Positions 14,165-16,571 of a stretch of DNA of 16,571 bases are shown piece after piece. A program made the translations under genes and the position numbers. How positions within the stretch are numbered: position 1 is the stretch's first letter; the number at the start of each line of letters is the position of its first letter. The DNA comes from Clostridiales bacterium UBA3953 (lineage in GTDB: Bacteria > Bacillota > Clostridia > Oscillospirales > CAG-272), in the NCBI GenBank assembly GCA_002385415.1, contig DGDL01000062.1, forward strand, positions 18,982-35,552, written 5' to 3'. Under the pieces are notes generated by a model. That model did not search any database, was not told the origin of the DNA, and saw only the letters and a list, made by a program, of their open reading frames with translations.

Positions 14165-15859
14165 CTAAAATGGCTGTTTGTTTGCCTTTGCTTCGGCAGC
14201 GATGGCTTTCAGCCGCTTCATGGCATCATTTCCGCCGCGGCCAAAATAGTCGTGCAAAATCTTATACTCGGCATACAGCCGGTCGTACACCGCTTTAGCC
14301 TCGGGATTGGGCTTATATGTAAGCTCTTTCAGCTTGCCCATCTTGGCGGAAGCCTCCGACACCGTCGGGTAAACGCCGCCCGCAACGGCAGCGAAAATCG
14401 CCGCGCCCAGTGCGGGTGCCTGCGGTGAGCCGGAAATCTTTATCTCCATGCCCAAAACATCCGAGTAAAGCTGCATTGTGAACGGGTCTTTTTCGGCAAT
14501 GCCGCCCGCGGCATAAAACTCTTCGACCGGGACGCCGTGTTCAATGAAGTTTTCGACTATGATGCGTGTGCCGTATGCCGTCGCCTCGACCAGCGCGCGG
14601 TAAAGCTCCTCCGGTTTTGTCGCAAGCGTCATGCCAATAAAAAGTCCGGTAAGGTCGGCATCGACCAGTATGCTGCGGTTGCCGTTCCACCAGTCGAGTG
14701 CAATTATGCCCGACTCGCCGGGAGATAGTGCATCTGCCAGCCGCGCAAGATATTCATAAATGGATATGCCTTCTGCCCGCGCAGCCTGCTGATAGCTTGC
14801 GGGCACGAGATTTTCCACAAACCAGGCGAAATGGTCGCCGACGCATGACTGACCGGCCTCGTATCCGGTAAAGCCCGGGACAATGCCGTCCTCGACCGCG
14901 CCGCACATGCCGGGCACGATTTTCGCCGGCTCGCCTGCGCCGCCGAGTATCATGTGGCAGGTGGACGTACCCATAATGGCAAGCAGCTTGCCTTCGCTGC
15001 CGATGCCGAGCGCGGGTACAGTGACGTGCGCGTCGCCCGACGCGACCGCGACCGCGGTTCCGGCTCGCAGGCCGAGCTTATTTGCCATCTCCTCGGTCAG
15101 CCCGCCCGCTTTGGTGCCGATTGGCGCAATGCGCCCGCCCAGCTTCGTGTCGGGCAGGTCAGAGAGCCTCGCGTCAAGCGCGGCGAAAACCTCGCGCGGA
15201 GGATAGCCGACGCCGGGCACATACATTGCCTTATAGCCCGCCATGCAGGCATTGCGCACAAAATTGCCGCAAAGCTGCCAGACAACCCAGTCGGCCGATT
15301 CGATAAAATATTCGGCTGCCTCGAACACCTCCGGCGCCTCTGCAAGCGTCTGCCAAACTTTCGGTATCATCCATTCGGACGATATTTTACCGCCATATAC
15401 CGGCAACAGTGAAGGGTGCAGGGAAGCAAGCGTTTCGTTTAGGAGGTTTGCGTATTTTTGCGCCGCGTGGTGTTTCCAGAGTTTTACATACGCATGCGGG
15501 TTTTTTGCAAATTTTTCAAGAAAACACAGCGGTGTGCCGTCTGCGGTTACCGGCAGCGGCGAGCATGTCGTAAAGTCAACTCCGATGCCGGCAATTTCGT
15601 CGGGCGAGACGCCGGATTCGGCCAATATGCGCGGCACTGTGCTGCATAGCACCTCAATATAGTCGCCGGGATGCTGCAGAGCGAAATCTGGCGGCAGCGG
15701 GCTGCCGTCTAAAAATTTGCTGTCCATAACGGCGTGCGGATAATCGAGCGACGCCGTTGCCAATTCGTCGCCGGTAATCGCGTCGACAAGCACGGCGCGA
15801 CCGGACAGCGTGCCAAAATCAATACCTATAACATATTTTTTACTGCTGATAAAAATCAC
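14165..15859 (-). CDS. araB: L-ribulokinase, GTG start
   Basis: 564 aa, normal for AraB. FGGY-family cytoplasmic kinase that phosphorylates L-ribulose with ATP, the second step of arabinose use. Motifs: VIGIDFGTLSGRAVLVDA at 10-27 (first phosphate loop, with the GTLSGR form typical of AraB), ALQHPGDYIEVL, GVDFTTCSPLPV, FLEKFAKNPHAYVKLWKHH, GKISSEWMIPKVWQ, a MGTSTCHM loop, LDWWNGNRS, and the C-terminal AAGGIAEKDPFTMQLYSDVLG, then APALGAAIFAAVAGG. The GTG at 15859 is the only suitable start; its ribosome binding site is weak (GCGG-like). First gene of the araB-isomerase-araD transcript. A promoter and candidate operators lie directly upstream, so arabinose-dependent control is likely. No regulator or sugar transporter is in the window. 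Confidence 0.95.
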   Translation of the reverse strand: MIFISSKKYVIGIDFGTLSGRAVLVDAITGDELATASLDYPHAVMDSKFLDGSPLPPDFALQHPGDYIEVLCSTVPRILAESGVSPDEIAGIGVDFTTCSPLPVTADGTPLCFLEKFAKNPHAYVKLWKHHAAQKYANLLNETLASLHPSLLPVYGGKISSEWMIPKVWQTLAEAPEVFEAAEYFIESADWVVWQLCGNFVRNACMAGYKAMYVPGVGYPPREVFAALDARLSDLPDTKLGGRIAPIGTKAGGLTEEMANKLGLRAGTAVAVASGDAHVTVPALGIGSEGKLLAIMGTSTCHMILGGAGEPAKIVPGMCGAVEDGIVPGFTGYEAGQSCVGDHFAWFVENLVPASYQQAARAEGISIYEYLARLADALSPGESGIIALDWWNGNRSILVDADLTGLFIGMTLATKPEELYRALVEATAYGTRIIVENFIEHGVPVEEFYAAGGIAEKDPFTMQLYSDVLGMEIKISGSPQAPALGAAIFAAVAGGVYPTVSEASAKMGKLKELTYKPNPEAKAVYDRLYAEYKILHDYFGRGGNDAMKRLKAIAAEAKANKQPF

Positions 15860-15883
15860 CGCCGCTTAAATATTTTCTCAGTC

Positions 15884-15912
15884 AGTATAACATATTGACG
15901 GGCAAAATTCAA
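15884..15912 (-). promoter_or_regulatory. Promoter of the arabinose operon
   Basis: On the minus strand TTGAAT (15907-15912), a 17-base spacer and TATACT (15884-15889). Transcription would start near 15877, so araB has a leader of under 20 nt. Confidence 0.75.
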
Positions 15913-15972
15913 TCGGAATATATACAATCAGCTAAAAAATCGGCTAAAATTTTCTTGCAATATAAATACATT

Positions 15973-16010
15973 ACCTAAATACGCGTAACCTAAATACGCG
16001 TAAACACGTA
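15973..16010. repeat. Tandem 15-bp repeat with TACGCGTA cores, candidate operator array
   Basis: ACCTAAATACGCGTA occurs twice back to back without a mismatch (15973-15987 and 15988-16002). Each copy has the 8-bp palindrome TACGCGTA at the end or junction, and a related half-site, ACACGTATA, follows at about 16004-16012. The array sits 60-100 bp upstream of the araB -35 box. Known arabinose repressors (AraR, GntR/LacI type) bind palindromes with an ACGT core and often several spaced operators; equating this array with such sites is inference. Confidence 0.5.
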
Positions 16011-16065
16011 TATCTTTTGCAGCATGTCGAGCCGCAGCCGCGGATTTTCCAAAATTAATTCCCCC

Positions 16066-16095
16066 AATTATACTAAATATTTAATTAGTATAATT
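16066..16095. repeat. 30-bp inverted repeat upstream of araB and the DUF368 gene
   Basis: Perfect 11-bp arms AATTATACTAA (16066-16076) and TTAGTATAATT (16085-16095) around eight A/T bases. There is no G+C-rich stem or long T-run, so it does not look like a terminator. It could be a regulator binding site or overlapping -10 boxes (TATAAT on each strand). It lies in the 410-bp spacer between divergent genes. Confidence 0.5.
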
Positions 16096-16199
16096 TCATA
16101 TTCGTGTAGATCTAAGCATTTTCCGCTCCCCAACCATATACTTAACCGGTTTTTCGGGTACTGCTGAATATGCGTTTGTATGCTTATTTTCGGTTTTTC

Positions 16200-16228
16200 T
16201 TGCTCCGAGCTTATATTTATGTTATAAT
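16200..16228 (+). promoter_or_regulatory. Probable promoter of the DUF368 gene
   Basis: TATAAT at 16223-16228 is preceded 17 bases upstream by TTGCTC (16200-16205). Transcription would start near 16235, 35 bases before the start codon. Confidence 0.55.
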
Positions 16229-16269
16229 AAACAGCGCTAATAATTTTTGACTGAAGGTTTTAATTTGAA

Positions 16270-16571
16270 ATGAACCAAAGCAATAATTTTTCGGGCGAAA
16301 AATTTTCTTTGCGTACTTGGCTGCGCAGCTGGCCTGTCCGCATCGCGCAAGGTGCGCTTGTCGGCGGCGGCGCGATCTTACCCGGCGTCAGCGGCGGCGT
16401 GCTCTGCGTGGCGTTCGGCATCTATCGTCCCATGATGGAGCTGCTGTCCCATCCGCTGAAGTCTTTCAAAAAACATTATCGGCTGTTCGTTCCTTTTATT
16501 ATAGGATGGCTTTTGGGATTTTGGGGGCTTGCCCGCATAACCGAGCTGCTGTTTTCTGTGTCTTCTGTCTC
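16270..16571 (+). CDS. DUF368 membrane protein, 5' part only
   Basis: The first 100 codons of a plus-strand gene cut by the window end. After a short cytoplasmic N-terminus (MNQSNNFSGEKFSLRTWLRS) comes a first hydrophobic segment with GALVGGGAILPGVSGGVLCV and AFGIY. The PGVSGG motif followed by a GIY-type turn is the hallmark of DUF368. A second membrane segment begins at about residue 79 (FVPFIIGWLLGFWGLA). DUF368 proteins (PopT group) have been linked to transport and recycling of undecaprenyl phosphate across the cytoplasmic membrane, together with DedA-family proteins; for this protein that role is inferred from family. The ATG at 16270 has only a weak, distant GAAGG (about 12 bases), but no better start is seen and a promoter lies just upstream. 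Confidence 0.85.
   Translation, partial: MNQSNNFSGEKFSLRTWLRSWPVRIAQGALVGGGAILPGVSGGVLCVAFGIYRPMMELLSHPLKSFKKHYRLFVPFIIGWLLGFWGLARITELLFSVSSV

Noticed and set aside
15895..15924. Plus-strand promoter-like TTGACG with TATATA 18 bases on
   Set aside because: It overlaps the better araB promoter on the other strand and lies about 350 bp from the next plus-strand gene, which has a closer promoter.
15973..16002. Tandem repeat considered as a CRISPR remnant
   Set aside because: Only two 15-bp units, directly adjacent without spacers, and no cas genes; an operator array upstream of araB fits better.

Overview
The window looks like chromosomal DNA of a Gram-positive, Clostridia-type bacterium (order Eubacteriales, perhaps Oscillospiraceae-like). 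The evidence is an S-layer-homology (SLH) protein, a lipobox lipoprotein with a Thr/Glu-rich stalk, a surface protein with a KTGD-type C-terminal anchor, Shine-Dalgarno sites of GGAGG type, and class markers in the MurD, RluA and DUF368 sequences. This placement is inference. No rRNA, tRNA, insertion sequence, prophage or CRISPR array is visible.

Positions 1-4011 hold a minus-strand gene string: an RluA/RluD-type pseudouridine synthase, a DUF3810 membrane protein with a HELSH zinc-peptidase-like motif, murD (TTG start) and the 5' part of a uridine-phosphorylase-like gene that leaves the window. Spacings are short or overlapping, so it reads as an operon mixing RNA modification, cell-wall synthesis and nucleoside salvage. 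Next on the minus strand is ilvE with a near-consensus promoter of its own. Divergent from it is a secreted protein with two cadherin/Ig-like domains and three SLH repeats, closed by a strong terminator.

Positions 7016-11771 hold single genes, each with its own signals: a minus-strand lipoprotein with an F5/8-type-C-like domain; a plus-strand gene for an unrecognised, probably TIM-barrel protein, preceded by a strong promoter and a roughly 200-nt leader rich in inverted repeats; a minus-strand MalY/PatB-type C-S lyase; and, divergent from it, a plus-strand secreted beta-propeller-like protein with a PE-rich linker and membrane anchor.

Positions 11920-15912 hold a minus-strand L-arabinose catabolic operon, araB - isomerase - araD, that converts L-arabinose via L-ribulose and L-ribulose-5-P to D-xylulose-5-P. 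The isomerase belongs to the L-fucose/L-arabinose isomerase superfamily but does not resemble classical AraA. Upstream of araB are a good promoter, a perfect 15-bp tandem repeat with TACGCGTA cores (candidate operators) and a separate 30-bp A+T-rich inverted repeat. The last 302 bases are the start of a DUF368 membrane protein, a family linked to undecaprenyl-phosphate recycling.

The least explained items are the leader plus unknown enzyme at 8007-9074, the arabinose-operon repeats, and the two surface proteins of unknown ligand. No clearly new multi-gene system could be demonstrated from sequence alone.
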